Assembly: GCA_021298015.1 (NCBI GenBank)
Contig: JAJTGY010000020.1
Span: 1 to 61,491 of the forward strand
DNA from: Flammeovirgaceae bacterium
GTDB taxonomy: Bacteria > Bacteroidota > Bacteroidia > Cytophagales > Cyclobacteriaceae
Length of the DNA: 61,491 nucleotides
Direction: 5' to 3'
Position 1 is the first letter of the stretch; each line of letters opens with the position of its first letter. Made by a program: the position numbers and the translations under genes. The notes beneath the pieces were generated by a model, which was given only the letters and a program-made list of their open reading frames with translations, was not told the origin of the DNA and did not search any database. This document shows positions 47,823-59,020 of this stretch, piece after piece.

Positions 47823-47989
47823 GTTGCGGACACTAATTTCCACTGCGTTCGGCCCGTAATATTCAAACAAAAATCAGAAGAAACCGCTCCGATGGCTTGC
47901 CTTATTTTCATCGCGAAATAGGGCCACGCAATTCAATATATTCAGAAAAGCAGGCCACCTCGGTCCGCTTTTGTATTTTTAGGCAGGCC

Positions 47990-48895
47990 ATGAATCAAAG
48001 CACGCCCATTCCCCTCTTTCGCGAAATCAACGATTTCCTGGAAGGTATTCATTCGATTCATCGCACACGCAACCCGCATTTTTTCTGTCTGCGTATGGAG
48101 GACACTTATCCCCACACGCGCAACGTCATGCCCCCGTTTAAAAAAGACTTCTACTTTATCTCGTTCGTGACCAATGCAGGCAATACGGCTATTCAATACG
48201 ATCAAAACAACGAGTCGCAATTAGACTCGTTTCTGGTTTGTCAATCGCCCGGGCATATTTACAGCTGGCATCGCGACCGGCAGGTGAAAGGCTATCTCAT
48301 CTACTTCACGAAAGATCTGTTTACGTTCTTGCGGGCTGACTTCGAAAAAGAGTTCCCCTTCTTCAGTGTGTTGCACACCAACTTTTTCCGGATTAATCGA
48401 AGTACGTACAAAAAATATGAACCCGGCTTCCAACGTGTCTTTGACGCCTATGCGGACGAAAACCGACACACCATCGCAGCGGTTCGTTTTCTGGAACTAC
48501 TCTATGAATTAAAGGAGTACACGGCAGCCGCCCGGCAATGGATGCAGGGATTTTCATCGCCACAAGAGCTGCTTCTTCAGCAGTATCTTCAGTTGATCAA
48601 TAACTATTATCTTGAGAAAAGGACCGTGGAAGAGTATGCGGCACTGATGAATGTCACCGCCAAACATCTGTCCCAGGTAGTAAAAAAGGCCTCGGGCAAG
48701 AACGCCCTGACGTTTATCAACGACCGGCTGATGACCGAAGCTAAAACGCTGATTCGGTACACCACGTTCGACATCGCAGAGATAGCCTGGCAACTCAATT
48801 TTTCCGACCCCGCCAACTTCGGCAAGTTTTTTAAGAAACAGGCCGGTGTAACCCCGCTGGGATTTCGCAAGGGCCAGAATGCAGAACATCCCTGA
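47990..48895 (+). CDS. AraC-family transcription regulator
   Basis: The ATG at 47990 gives 301 residues. The N-terminal 180 residues are a ligand-binding domain of beta-rich type (K-D-F-Y-F-I-S-F-V, S-P-G-H-I-Y-S-W-H). The C-terminal 100 residues hold two helix-turn-helix motifs (S-Q-V-V-K-K-A-S-G, F-D-I-A-E-I-A-W-Q-L-N-F-S-D) and the signature F-G-K-F-F-K-K-Q-A-G-V-T-P. It directly precedes three co-directional redox genes (48989-50797) and probably activates them. Confidence 0.92.
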   Translation: MNQSTPIPLFREINDFLEGIHSIHRTRNPHFFCLRMEDTYPHTRNVMPPFKKDFYFISFVTNAGNTAIQYDQNNESQLDSFLVCQSPGHIYSWHRDRQVKGYLIYFTKDLFTFLRADFEKEFPFFSVLHTNFFRINRSTYKKYEPGFQRVFDAYADENRHTIAAVRFLELLYELKEYTAAARQWMQGFSSPQELLLQQYLQLINNYYLEKRTVEEYAALMNVTAKHLSQVVKKASGKNALTFINDRLMTEAKTLIRYTTFDIAEIAWQLNFSDPANFGKFFKKQAGVTPLGFRKGQNAEHP

Positions 48896-48988
48896 AAAAT
48901 TGACCAGCTAACCTGCCTTTTTTACCATGAGCCGCCCTGCGGACAGATTTACTTTTGTTCCACAAAACAAATCACAAAACAGAATCTT

Positions 48989-49645
48989 ATGAAAATAGCC
49001 GTATTCGGAACGGGCATGGTGGGCGATACCATCGGCTCGCGTTTAATTGAACTGGGCCACGAAGTGATGATGGGTTCACGCTCGGCCAACAACGAAAAGG
49101 CATTGGCTTTTGTTGCCAAACACAAGAGCGGGGCAAAAGCCGGTACGTATGCAGACGCAGCCGCGTTTGGCGAAATCGCCTTCAACTGCACCAAGGGTGA
49201 CGGATCGGTGGAAGCACTCAAAACCGCAGGCCACGTGTTGAATGGAAAAATCCTAGTGGATGTCTCCAACCCGCTGGATTTCAGCAAAGGCATGCCGCCC
49301 AGCCTGATTCCCTCCCTGTCCAACACACATTCGCTGGGTGAAGAAATTCAAAAAAATTTCCCCACCCTGAAGGTGGTGAAGACGCTGAATACTATGTGGT
49401 GTGGCCTCATGGTCAACCCCGCCCTAATCGGTGGCGGCAACCACACCAACTTCATCTGTGGCAACGATGCCAACGCCAAGGTGGAAGTGAAAAAATTATT
49501 GAACCAATTTGGCTGGAAGAATGAAAACATTCTCGACCTGGGCGACATCACCAACGCCCGCGGCACCGAATCGGTACTTCCGATCTGGCTGCGCGTTTGG
49601 GGCGCCACACAAAACGGAGCTTTCAACTTTAAGATCGTAAGCTGA
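48989..49645 (+). CDS. NADPH-dependent F420 reductase-like oxidoreductase, copy 2
   Basis: The 218-residue protein has the Rossmann motif V-F-G-T-G-M-V-G-D-T-I-G-S and the downstream G-S-R-S-A-N-N-E. It resembles the gene at 43795 and other F420-like reductases. It begins a cluster with an NTF2-like protein (TGATG overlap) and an SDR. Together they look like a small-molecule redox module controlled by the upstream AraC protein. Confidence 0.88.
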   Translation: MKIAVFGTGMVGDTIGSRLIELGHEVMMGSRSANNEKALAFVAKHKSGAKAGTYADAAAFGEIAFNCTKGDGSVEALKTAGHVLNGKILVDVSNPLDFSKGMPPSLIPSLSNTHSLGEEIQKNFPTLKVVKTLNTMWCGLMVNPALIGGGNHTNFICGNDANAKVEVKKLLNQFGWKNENILDLGDITNARGTESVLPIWLRVWGATQNGAFNFKIVS

Positions 49646-50097
49646 TGAGCCTCGATGGGAACGATAAGATGGCCATCGAAGACGTGTGCAAACGCCTGGT
49701 ATGGGCCATTGACAGGCGGGACTGGCCTTTGGCGCAGGCCCAATTCAGTAATCGGGTAACGCTCGATTACTCCGAACTTTTTGGCGGAACAGAAGAAACG
49801 CTCGCTGCAGCCATGATCATCGAACGTTGGAGTAGCTTTTTGCCCAAACTCAAAGCCACGCAGCACACGCTCTCCAATTTTCTGATCAGCGGGACAGCCG
49901 AGAGCGCCCAGTGCTATTCGTATGTCGATGGCTTTCACTATTTGCCCAACAACCTGGGCGAGGATCATTGGAACGTGAAAGGGTATTACACCCAGCGCCT
50001 GGTAAAAGAAAACGGCCAATGGCTAATCGCCTACATGAAATTGTCGCCCATTTATCAAAGTGGTAATTTGCAGTTGCTCGCAATAGCACAATCCTAA
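49645..50097 (+). CDS. NTF2-like (SnoaL) protein
   Basis: The 150-residue protein has the NTF2-like pattern: a first helix with D-V-C-K-R-L-V-W-A-I-D-R-R-D-W, V-T-L-D-Y-S-E-L-F-G-G, and strands ending G-Q-W-L-I-A-Y-M-K-L. SnoaL relatives act as ester cyclases, hydratases or binding proteins. Its ATG overlaps the stop of the reductase gene (TGATG), so the two are coupled. Confidence 0.85.
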   Translation: MSLDGNDKMAIEDVCKRLVWAIDRRDWPLAQAQFSNRVTLDYSELFGGTEETLAAAMIIERWSSFLPKLKATQHTLSNFLISGTAESAQCYSYVDGFHYLPNNLGEDHWNVKGYYTQRLVKENGQWLIAYMKLSPIYQSGNLQLLAIAQS

Positions 50098-50107
50098 TCT
50101 CTTACCC

Positions 50108-50797
50108 ATGGCTGTAATTCTCGTCACCGGTTCAAACAAAGGCATCGGCTTCGAAGTGGTGCGTCAACTGGCCCGGGCCGGCCACCGGGTAATATTGGCT
50201 GCGCGCGATGCCGAAAAAGGCGAAGCTGCGGCCGCCCTGCTGGCGAAGGACCAACTTGCCGTTACACCAGTCGTGCTGGATGTTGCCGATCCCGTAAGCA
50301 TCGAACAGGCGGCCCAGCGCGTGAAGGCGGAGTTCGGAACGCTGGACGTGCTGATCAACAACGCAGCCGTTCTGTTAAAGGAAGATCAGTCGCTGGCCAC
50401 CGGCACAGCCGAAGTCTTTCACAAAACCATGCGCACCAATGTGTTTGGCCCCGTGGCGGTTACCCGTGCGTTTCTGCCGCTGCTGCCCGCAGGCGCCCGC
50501 GTGATCATGACCAGCAGCGGAGGTGGCAGCATGACCGATCCGGTGGGGGGTTGGTCACCGGTGTATTGCGTGAGTAAATCTTCGCTCAATGCTGCCACGC
50601 GCCACCTGGCTTTCGAACTCAGCAGCCGTAATGTTAGCGTGAATGCGTACTGCCCCGGCTGGGTGAAAACCGATATGGGCGGTAAATCGGCCCCGCGCAA
50701 CGTGGAGCTGGGAGCGGACACCGCGGTGTGGCTGGCCACTGCCGGCAAGACCGGCACCGGAAAATTTTATCGCGATCGCCAGGAGATTCCGTGGTGA
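50108..50797 (+). CDS. Short-chain dehydrogenase/reductase (SDR)
   Basis: The 229-residue protein has the cofactor motif T-G-S-N-K-G-I-G (7-14), L-I-N-N-A-A, and catalytic Tyr/Lys in Y-C-V-S-K-S with the upstream Ser of M-T-S-S-G-G. Downstream P-G-W-V-K-T-D-M-G is typical of plant and bacterial carbonyl-reductase-like SDRs. It uses NADP(H) on a carbonyl or alcohol substrate. It is the last gene of the AraC-associated cluster. Confidence 0.95.
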   Translation: MAVILVTGSNKGIGFEVVRQLARAGHRVILAARDAEKGEAAAALLAKDQLAVTPVVLDVADPVSIEQAAQRVKAEFGTLDVLINNAAVLLKEDQSLATGTAEVFHKTMRTNVFGPVAVTRAFLPLLPAGARVIMTSSGGGSMTDPVGGWSPVYCVSKSSLNAATRHLAFELSSRNVSVNAYCPGWVKTDMGGKSAPRNVELGADTAVWLATAGKTGTGKFYRDRQEIPW

Positions 50798-50807
50798 ACC
50801 GAATACC

Positions 50808-51959
50808 TCAATGTGCTTTGTTTCGTGCCCAGGTAGCCAGCGCATCGGGGAAGTTCTGAGCATCCAGGCGTTGCAACACACGGCTGTAGTACTCCGCCAT
50901 CGACAAGTTGCCGGATTGATAGTAGGCCTCGCCCAGCGTGTCGATATAGTTCGTATCTCCCGGCTCTACCAGGTTGAGGATGTGCGCCCACGCCACGGCC
51001 TTTGGCCACGCCTGCTCGCGCAAACACTCATACACCACCGAGTTGAGTAGCGCGGGCGATACCTTTTGCTGCACCAACACATTCAGCAGGCTGTCGCGGT
51101 CATGGTTTAACCGATCCAACGCCATGGTCGTGTACGCCTTCACGGCCACATGCAGGGGCGTGCCGCGTTGTTTGAATTCCGAAAAATATGCCTGCGAAAA
51201 CACCGGCTCGCGGTACGTGTTGGTGGTGGCATCATACTCGGCATTTAGTTTGATAAGTTGTTCCACCGGCACCTGCCGCACGCGAATGGCGCGGTCCAGG
51301 TCGCTCACGCGGTCGTTATACATAAACGTGGGCCGCTGCGCAAAGTCCACGTGGTTCATGGCGCACATGCACGAGGCATGCAGCGCCTGGCTTTTGGGAA
51401 AGTAAAAAAACAGGTAGTCCTTGGTGGGCTTGAAGCGGTATTGTTCATCCAGAAACCACACCTCAATGGGGTTGGTGGACTTCGCCAGCAACACGGTATC
51501 GCGTGTAACCGAAATCACCTGCTTGCGGTATTGCTGCGCCACGGCCTGCGGCAGCAAGCCCTGCTCCAGGCTATAGCGCCAATTGGACCGGGCCACCACC
51601 AGTTGTGCGCCATGTTCAAAAAACGGAGTGATGCCCGAGAGGCTGTGCAAATGCCAGTGCGTGCTGAGCACGTACTTCACCGGCTTCTGGAACTCGCGGG
51701 TTAGGTATTGTAAATAGCGCTGGGCTTTCGGCACATCTTCGGCCAGGTTAGTGGCGCGGCTAGCGCCCGCATCAATCATGGGCAGCTCGATGACGATCAA
51801 AAACTTTGGATACTCGATAACGGTCGAACGCACACCTTTGGCTGAATCCAGTTGGATGAAGGATACCTCGCGCGAATGCTGCGTGCGCTGAAAGGAAAAT
51901 GGTTGCTGGGCAGCCGCCCACCAGGGCAACAAAACGAGCAACAGAGCTGAGCATTTCAT
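50808..51959 (-). CDS. Secreted MBL-fold-like protein with degenerate metal site and TPR-like C-terminus
   Basis: The 383-residue protein has a signal peptide (…P-W-W-A-A-A-Q). The MBL core is present, but the metal motif reads S-T-H-W-H-L-H-S-L-S-G: the Asp and the last His of H-x-H-x-D-H are replaced. It is therefore probably not a normal zinc hydrolase. The C-terminal 120 residues look like two tetratricopeptide-type repeats (L-L-N-S-V-V-Y-E-C-L-R-E-Q-A, Y-I-D-T-L-G-E-A-Y-Y-Q-S-G). Role unknown. It converges on the SDR gene. Confidence 0.75.
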   Translation of the reverse strand: MKCSALLLVLLPWWAAAQQPFSFQRTQHSREVSFIQLDSAKGVRSTVIEYPKFLIVIELPMIDAGASRATNLAEDVPKAQRYLQYLTREFQKPVKYVLSTHWHLHSLSGITPFFEHGAQLVVARSNWRYSLEQGLLPQAVAQQYRKQVISVTRDTVLLAKSTNPIEVWFLDEQYRFKPTKDYLFFYFPKSQALHASCMCAMNHVDFAQRPTFMYNDRVSDLDRAIRVRQVPVEQLIKLNAEYDATTNTYREPVFSQAYFSEFKQRGTPLHVAVKAYTTMALDRLNHDRDSLLNVLVQQKVSPALLNSVVYECLREQAWPKAVAWAHILNLVEPGDTNYIDTLGEAYYQSGNLSMAEYYSRVLQRLDAQNFPDALATWARNKAH

Positions 51960-52082
51960 GGGTTAGTGTTTCCTGCAAAAGTGCACGGCACACAAACCCA
52001 GGTTTGTTAAGCGATTGGTAAATGTTGTTAAGGGTTGGTTAAAGGTCGAAACAGTCCACTTAAAGTAGATCGAAGTTGTTCT

Positions 52083-52511
52083 TTAAAACACATTTAAACT
52101 CCTGAGAGTCTGTAACAGTCTCACAAAACTGCGTAAAAAATCTATTCTCATCGGTTCTAAACCATCTGGATCAAAATGCATTATGTTGTTCCTGACATCT
52201 TTAATTCGTTTAAGTTGTTCACAAAACGTATTGCGATCAATTTGAAGACGCAGTTTGATCCAAATTACTGGGTTCTCAAACAAACGCAGGTACTCGCCAA
52301 ATGTCAAGTCCGCGACAGATTCAATCTTTCGCTCAACATCTCTCTGGTCTTTACCGTTTTCCAAATCGACTTGATCAAGCTTCATTAGAATTTGCCTAAT
52401 GTGACTTTCTATCTCCGCTACAAGCAAAAAGGGTTCTTCTTTGTTGTCAGGTCTTTCGACCTGACAAAGTACTTGGCTGTAAACCCGTCCGGGCGTAAGT
52501 CCTAACGGCAA
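52083..52511 (-). pseudogene. 5'-truncated HEPN/CBS-associated protein
   Basis: The sequence from E-E-P-F-L-L-V-A-E-I-E-S-H-I-R through I-K-D-V-R-N-N-I-M-H-F-D-P-D-G matches the C-terminal helical HEPN-like part (R-N-x-x-M-H motif) of larger proteins that often carry CBS domains. Only a TTG is available as start, and the first 24 residues derive from a hairpin (52446-52465) and unrelated sequence. The gene thus appears to have lost its 5' part. It is AT-richer than its neighbours and lies in a degraded region. Confidence 0.6.
52446..52465. repeat. Perfect 20-bp hairpin at truncation point
   Basis: GTCAGGTC-TTTC-GACCTGAC is a perfect 8-bp stem with a 4-nt loop. It lies in the first codons of the truncated gene, about 45 bp from its possible start, and coincides with the end of recognisable homology. 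Confidence 0.6.
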
Positions 52512-52532
52512 TGAAGCGCAGTACTCCCTTCG

Positions 52533-53353
52533 CTACCTCTTCCTCAACACCACCAACCTATAACTTTTATACTTCTTGAAATTTTCAGGGTTGCGCTGGC
52601 CGGTGAAGTGCTTCACGCGGTTTTTCTCAATCTTTTTCTTGAACTTCCACACCAGAAACTTGTAAACCCACGGGGCACGTGACTTGATCAGTTCGCCCAC
52701 CATCAGCACGGCCGGGTACACCACGTCCATCGTCAGGTTGTTGATCAGAATCATGGTAGGGGCAATGTCGTTGGTAATGTCCAGGTCTTCCACCACATCA
52801 AACGGCTGCTGCTTCAGAATGTCATAAAATTCCACCAGGCGGTGGCCACCGCCCAGGGGGCTGGTACCTTCGGCCTCGGTGCGGAAGAAATCAGCCAGCA
52901 AGATGTGGCCGCCCGGTTTTAAAAACGTAATGCACTGGGCAAAGCTCTTGTGCATATCAATGTACTGGTAGCTTTCGCTGAACAAGCACAGATCGAATTT
53001 TCATCCGTAGAAAAATCTTCCTAACCCATGGCGTGTACCTGGGCTTTGCCGGCCAGTCGCTCGGCTGCTTTTTCCGTGAGGATGCTGGGCGGGGAGACGC
53101 ACGTCACGGAATATCCTAACTGAATGAGTTCATCGGCTACCTTGCTCGATCCGCAACCGATTCCCAAAATGGTTTTGGTACCGGCCGGGATATGCCGGAT
53201 CAGAAATTGCGTGTAGTTTTCCTGGGCTTGCTTGAAGTTCGGTCCTTTTACCCCCAGACCGGGCGTCCAGAAGCCATAGTGCATGTATTCGGAATCAAAG
53301 AAAAACTTGAAGAGATTAATCTGGATGTCGAGGCCCAGTTTTTTGGTATCCAT
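52533..53353 (-). pseudogene. Class I SAM-dependent methyltransferase, interrupted
   Basis: The N-terminal part (53353-53021) includes the SAM motif I-L-G-I-G-C-G-S-S and ends in a TAG after V-H-A-M-G. The C-terminal part (from 52985) continues with F-L-K-P-G-G-H-I-L-L-A-D-F-F. Reading through the TAG gives E-D-F-S-T-D-E, and adding one A in the A-run near 53000 joins the frame to K-F-D-L-C-L-F-S-E-S. Thus one nonsense codon and one frameshift separate the halves. The substrate is unknown. Confidence 0.8.
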
Positions 53354-53387
53354 AGAATCAGGTTAGATAAACGGCCGCAAGAAGGGG

Positions 53388-53436
53388 TTGGATGCTTGAT
53401 ATTGGATACTGGATGCTAGACTCTGGATTCTAGACA
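53388..53436. repeat. 7-bp periodic array, second family (TGGATAC type)
   Basis: Seven in-phase 7-mers of the form YTRGAYN (TTGGATG, CTTGATA, TTGGATA, CTGGATG, CTAGACT, CTGGATT, CTAGACA) run without interruption. The family is the same as at 38771. An array of the first family follows 15 bp later. Confidence 0.8.
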
Positions 53437-53450
53437 CGATTAACAATAAG

Positions 53451-53485
53451 CGAACGATCAACAACGACCAACGACCAACTAAAAA
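53451..53485. repeat. 7-bp periodic array, first family, diverged
   Basis: In-phase 7-mers CGAACGA, TCAACAA, CGACCAA, CGACCAA and CTAAAAA follow one another and abut the truncated IS3 orfA fragment at 53487. They are related to the fad-operon arrays but with a G in place of T. Confidence 0.65.
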
Positions 53486-53486
53486 T

Positions 53487-53655
53487 GCCCTCTTCCTGTT
53501 CTTTGAGGATGCCAACGATCTGGCTCTCAGTAAATTTTGTCTTTTTCATTTCTCCCAATTTTAACGATTAAACTACAATAATCGCTACTGTTTTTGGGGG
53601 AGCTTTCAAAATGAGTGTTTCCGGCCACCGATTTTAATACAAACTCTCAATAAGA
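53487..53655 (-). mobile_element. IS3-family remnant: left end and first 21 codons of orfA
   Basis: On the minus strand an ATG at 53549 opens M-K-K-T-K-F-T-E-S-Q-I-V-G-I-L-K-E-Q-E-E-G, the classical start of IS3-family OrfA. Homology stops abruptly at 53487, where the 7-bp array begins. Upstream (to about 53655) is the probable noncoding left end with a C-run (CCCCCAAAAACAG) and A-rich DNA. The remaining orfA and all of orfB are missing. Confidence 0.8.
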
Positions 53656-53702
53656 ACCGAAGCCGTTTTATTGGTTCAAGTCCGTTTCATATCATTTGGA
53701 AA

Positions 53703-56210
<2,508 letters not shown>

Positions 56211-56313
56211 AGCGATGCGAAATTGAGTGCGACAAAATAGGATTAATTACGATGGCAGTAAACACCAACTCATACGTGCGGCCGGACCTTGTTTCGTGCA
56301 GCCTGGAGAATCC

Positions 56314-56838
56314 TCATTTCAACGCCCTGCGAATCTGAGGCTGGTGGTGTGTGATGTGTTCGCGAAAAAAGATCAGCATTTGGGTGATGTTGAGCATGCC
56401 GGCAAACGGGTGCTTATACACTTTACGCTTCAGCCGGTTTTCCGGGAATCGTTCCAGTATTTCGGCCAGTTGCGCGCGCACGCTGTCCCAATCGCTGCGC
56501 AGTTGATCAAACGAAGTATAGGCGGGCGTACTTTCCACTACGCGGCCTGGGGCTTTGAATTTTAAAGGGAGGCGCTGGCTGATTTTGAGCAACCCGATGC
56601 GCAGGTCTTCCTTCCAACCCGTGTCCGCTGCGTCATCAATACCGAGTATCTTTTTTTGAAGGTAGGCCAGTGACATCTTTTCGGCCGTGACCAGGTGAGC
56701 CAGAATTTGCATCAGGGACCACTTGCCGGGCGCTGGCGCGCGGTGCAACGCCTCGCCAGGCAAGGCCTGTGCCATGGCCAGCACGCTTGCGCGCTGTTCT
56801 TCCAGTTGTTTGTAAATATGCTGCAGGGAGGGGTGCAT
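56314..56838 (-). CDS. DinB-family protein
   Basis: The ATG at 56838 gives 174 residues. The DinB four-helix bundle shows its three metal-binding histidines in context: W-S-L-M-Q-I-L-A-H-L near residue 52 and H-I-T-H-H-Q near 162. These proteins include bacillithiol-dependent transferases, but most members have no known substrate. It lies about 100 bp upstream of the M14 gene on the same strand. Confidence 0.9.
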   Translation of the reverse strand: MHPSLQHIYKQLEEQRASVLAMAQALPGEALHRAPAPGKWSLMQILAHLVTAEKMSLAYLQKKILGIDDAADTGWKEDLRIGLLKISQRLPLKFKAPGRVVESTPAYTSFDQLRSDWDSVRAQLAEILERFPENRLKRKVYKHPFAGMLNITQMLIFFREHITHHQPQIRRALK

Positions 56839-56974
56839 AAAGGGTAATGATTTGTTTAAACCTTTGATTTTGCTCACGTGAAATTCGTTCTCTATCTTTA
56901 GAAAACCTAAACTCTACCCTTTATGATAAATTATGCAGGCTTCGGAAAGCGACTTCTAGCACTGATTGTAAGGC

Positions 56975-56997
56975 GAAAAGGCTTGCTTTACCGGCAA
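56975..56997. repeat. 23-bp direct repeat, left copy (island boundary)
   Basis: This 23-bp sequence (GAAAAGGCTT…CCGGCAA) recurs at 59300-59322 with one mismatch and in the same orientation. The two copies bracket the AT-rich 57.0-59.0 kb region. The right copy forms part of the lipid-kinase terminator, so the left copy looks like the other half of a duplicated target or attachment site. Confidence 0.7.
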
Positions 56998-57080
56998 CTT
57001 TGCAATCTCAACCTCATTCTCTTATGTTTAAACGGAATGAATTTGTTCCATAAATTTGAGTATTAGAATTTAAATTTGTT

Positions 57081-57515
57081 ATGGAAAATTTGCCCAACGA
57101 AATAACACTTTATTTAGCCGCAGCTTTTCTTCCTCCTTTTGGCCCTTTTGTACTAGGACTTATTGTCTTTATAATAGATGCTGATTGGGTTGATAATCTT
57201 ACTGAAAAGATTGAGCATTTTGTTAGGCGAGCTGCAAATTCAATTACTCCTAGCTCACACTGGCTACAACGAAATCTTACTCGCCCCATTCTTAGCGGGT
57301 TTGTTTGGTTAAGCAATTGGACTGATTCATTTACGAGTCGGGGATTAAAAAATGCTGTACGGATTTGCTGTGCTTACTGGGCTATATCTTTAATACTATT
57401 CTTTTGGTTCATGGCATTATATGCATTAGTGGCTGTGTTGTTCTTTATCGTTGCCTTTTACGTTTTAAAGGCAATGGCAGAAGTAAATCAAAATAGGCGA
57501 CATGACGACTATTAG
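57081..57515 (+). CDS. Unknown membrane protein in AT-rich island
   Basis: The 144-residue protein has two or three hydrophobic segments (about 8-33 and 92-135) separated by a polar, helical middle. No family is recognised. Codon use and base composition are AT-rich like the convergent AAA gene and unlike the surrounding DNA. It overlaps that gene by 4 bp at the 3' end. The pair may have arrived together. Confidence 0.65.
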   Translation: MENLPNEITLYLAAAFLPPFGPFVLGLIVFIIDADWVDNLTEKIEHFVRRAANSITPSSHWLQRNLTRPILSGFVWLSNWTDSFTSRGLKNAVRICCAYWAISLILFFWFMALYALVAVLFFIVAFYVLKAMAEVNQNRRHDDY

Positions 57516-59020
57516 AGTATATTTTTCTTTAACTTTTCGATCGCTTCATTTATATCCCTATCAGTAATTAATGGGGATTTATCCTTCTCTCGACTTTTTC
57601 TCAGGGCCATTCGTTTTACTGTCGCTTCAAAAAGTTTTCGCACATCTCGGCCGTTGCCAAAGAATTTATCTTTATTGGCATAAAGTTCCCTCAAATATAT
57701 TGCGGCAGCTATTCTAGCGTCTTGTTCGATTTGATAATTTTCTGACGCAACTAGATTGTCAAAAATCTCAATTAATTCCTCAGGTTTGTAATCTCTAAAG
57801 TTTATTGTATTACTGAATCTAGACCTTAAGCCTTCGTTTGAATCCAAAAAGTTCCGCATAGGTTCTGGATAACCAGCTACAACTACAATAAATTCTGAGC
57901 GTTTATTCTCCATTTCTGCCAAAAGAGTATTTATAGCTTCTTTTCCAAATGCGTCTTGTTTATCAGTTGAGAGAGTATAGGCTTCATCGATGAATAGAAT
58001 TCCTCCAATTGCCTCATTAATTTTTGCCTTTGTTTTAGGAGCGGTGTGTCCTTGATATTCGCCAACTAAGTCTTCTCTATTTACTTCAACAACATGACCG
58101 GTATCTAAAATTCCTATGTAATTTAGAATCTGACCTAAATATCTAGCAACAGTAGTTTTACCGGTTCCTGGTGGGCCGGCAAAGACCATATGTCCACTTG
58201 GTTTTTTACCAGAACCTCTTGAGAGTTCCCATTTTATGAATGCTGTTATCTCCTCTAACTCATCCTTTATATCTCTCATTCCGGTCATTTTTTCCAACTT
58301 GATAAACGCTGGAATTTTTGATAGCTCCTTAGTCATTTCAAGTGAGCCACTTCTACGCATTTTTGTATTTTCGATTTTTTCACCCTCACTTTCAAATTGT
58401 TTATTTACGCTCGAACCACTATCAGAAACTTTAGCAATTTTCTGTTGCCATGCTGAATAAGGAAGTTTCGCCCTGACGAATTCCAGATAATTAAAATACT
58501 CATGCTGTGATGGTGATAATTCTATAGCGCGCTTAAATGATTCTATAGACTGCTGTAAAGGCTGTTCTTCGTGAGTTGTCTCAAAGAGCAAGTAGTTGGA
58601 AAGACCTAAGTGAGCATGGTATTTCGAGGCTGATGGGAAAAGCCTTATTAAAGTGAAAAATAAAGAATTTGACTCTTGAAATTTTGCAGAGTTAAAATAA
58701 CTCATTGCTAAGTAATAAATTAGCTGTTCATCTTGCTTCAAGATTTTGTATGCTTCCTCAAAGTACTTAATGGCCTCTTCGTAGTTGTCTCGTTTAAAAT
58801 ACTGAATACCCACCTGAATCTTTTCACGAGCTGTTCCCTGCTTCTTTATATCAGTATGATCAATTCTCTTCCGAACTCTGTTTCCAATTCCGTAACTAGT
58901 GATGAATCCAATAAAAGCATATACTCCTGCGAGAGCTTTCGATTGATTTGTGTATTCAGTGATAAAAAATGTAGCAGCACCAACAACTAGGGCGGCAACA
59001 AATACAAAAATTGTCTTCAT
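57512..59020 (-). CDS. CbxX/CfqX-type AAA+ ATPase with membrane anchor and TPR region
   Basis: The first ATG at 59020 gives 502 residues (a TTG at 59026 is possible). Two N-terminal hydrophobic segments (about 4-21 and 30-46) are followed by TPR-like helices (about 65-180) and one CbxX-type AAA+ domain (about 245-500). Walker A is G-P-P-G-T-G-K-T, Walker B I-L-F-I-D-E-A and the arginine-finger region R-S-R-F. EccA of type VII secretion has a similar TPR-AAA order but no membrane anchor. No secretion genes adjoin it, so a defence or island-maintenance role is possible but unproven. Confidence 0.85.
   Translation of the reverse strand: MKTIFVFVAALVVGAATFFITEYTNQSKALAGVYAFIGFITSYGIGNRVRKRIDHTDIKKQGTAREKIQVGIQYFKRDNYEEAIKYFEEAYKILKQDEQLIYYLAMSYFNSAKFQESNSLFFTLIRLFPSASKYHAHLGLSNYLLFETTHEEQPLQQSIESFKRAIELSPSQHEYFNYLEFVRAKLPYSAWQQKIAKVSDSGSSVNKQFESEGEKIENTKMRRSGSLEMTKELSKIPAFIKLEKMTGMRDIKDELEEITAFIKWELSRGSGKKPSGHMVFAGPPGTGKTTVARYLGQILNYIGILDTGHVVEVNREDLVGEYQGHTAPKTKAKINEAIGGILFIDEAYTLSTDKQDAFGKEAINTLLAEMENKRSEFIVVVAGYPEPMRNFLDSNEGLRSRFSNTINFRDYKPEELIEIFDNLVASENYQIEQDARIAAAIYLRELYANKDKFFGNGRDVRKLFEATVKRMALRKSREKDKSPLITDRDINEAIEKLKKNIL

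Noticed and set aside
57512-59020. Type VII secretion EccA
   Set aside because: The TPR-AAA order is similar, but there is an N-terminal membrane anchor and no other ESX gene in the neighbourhood.
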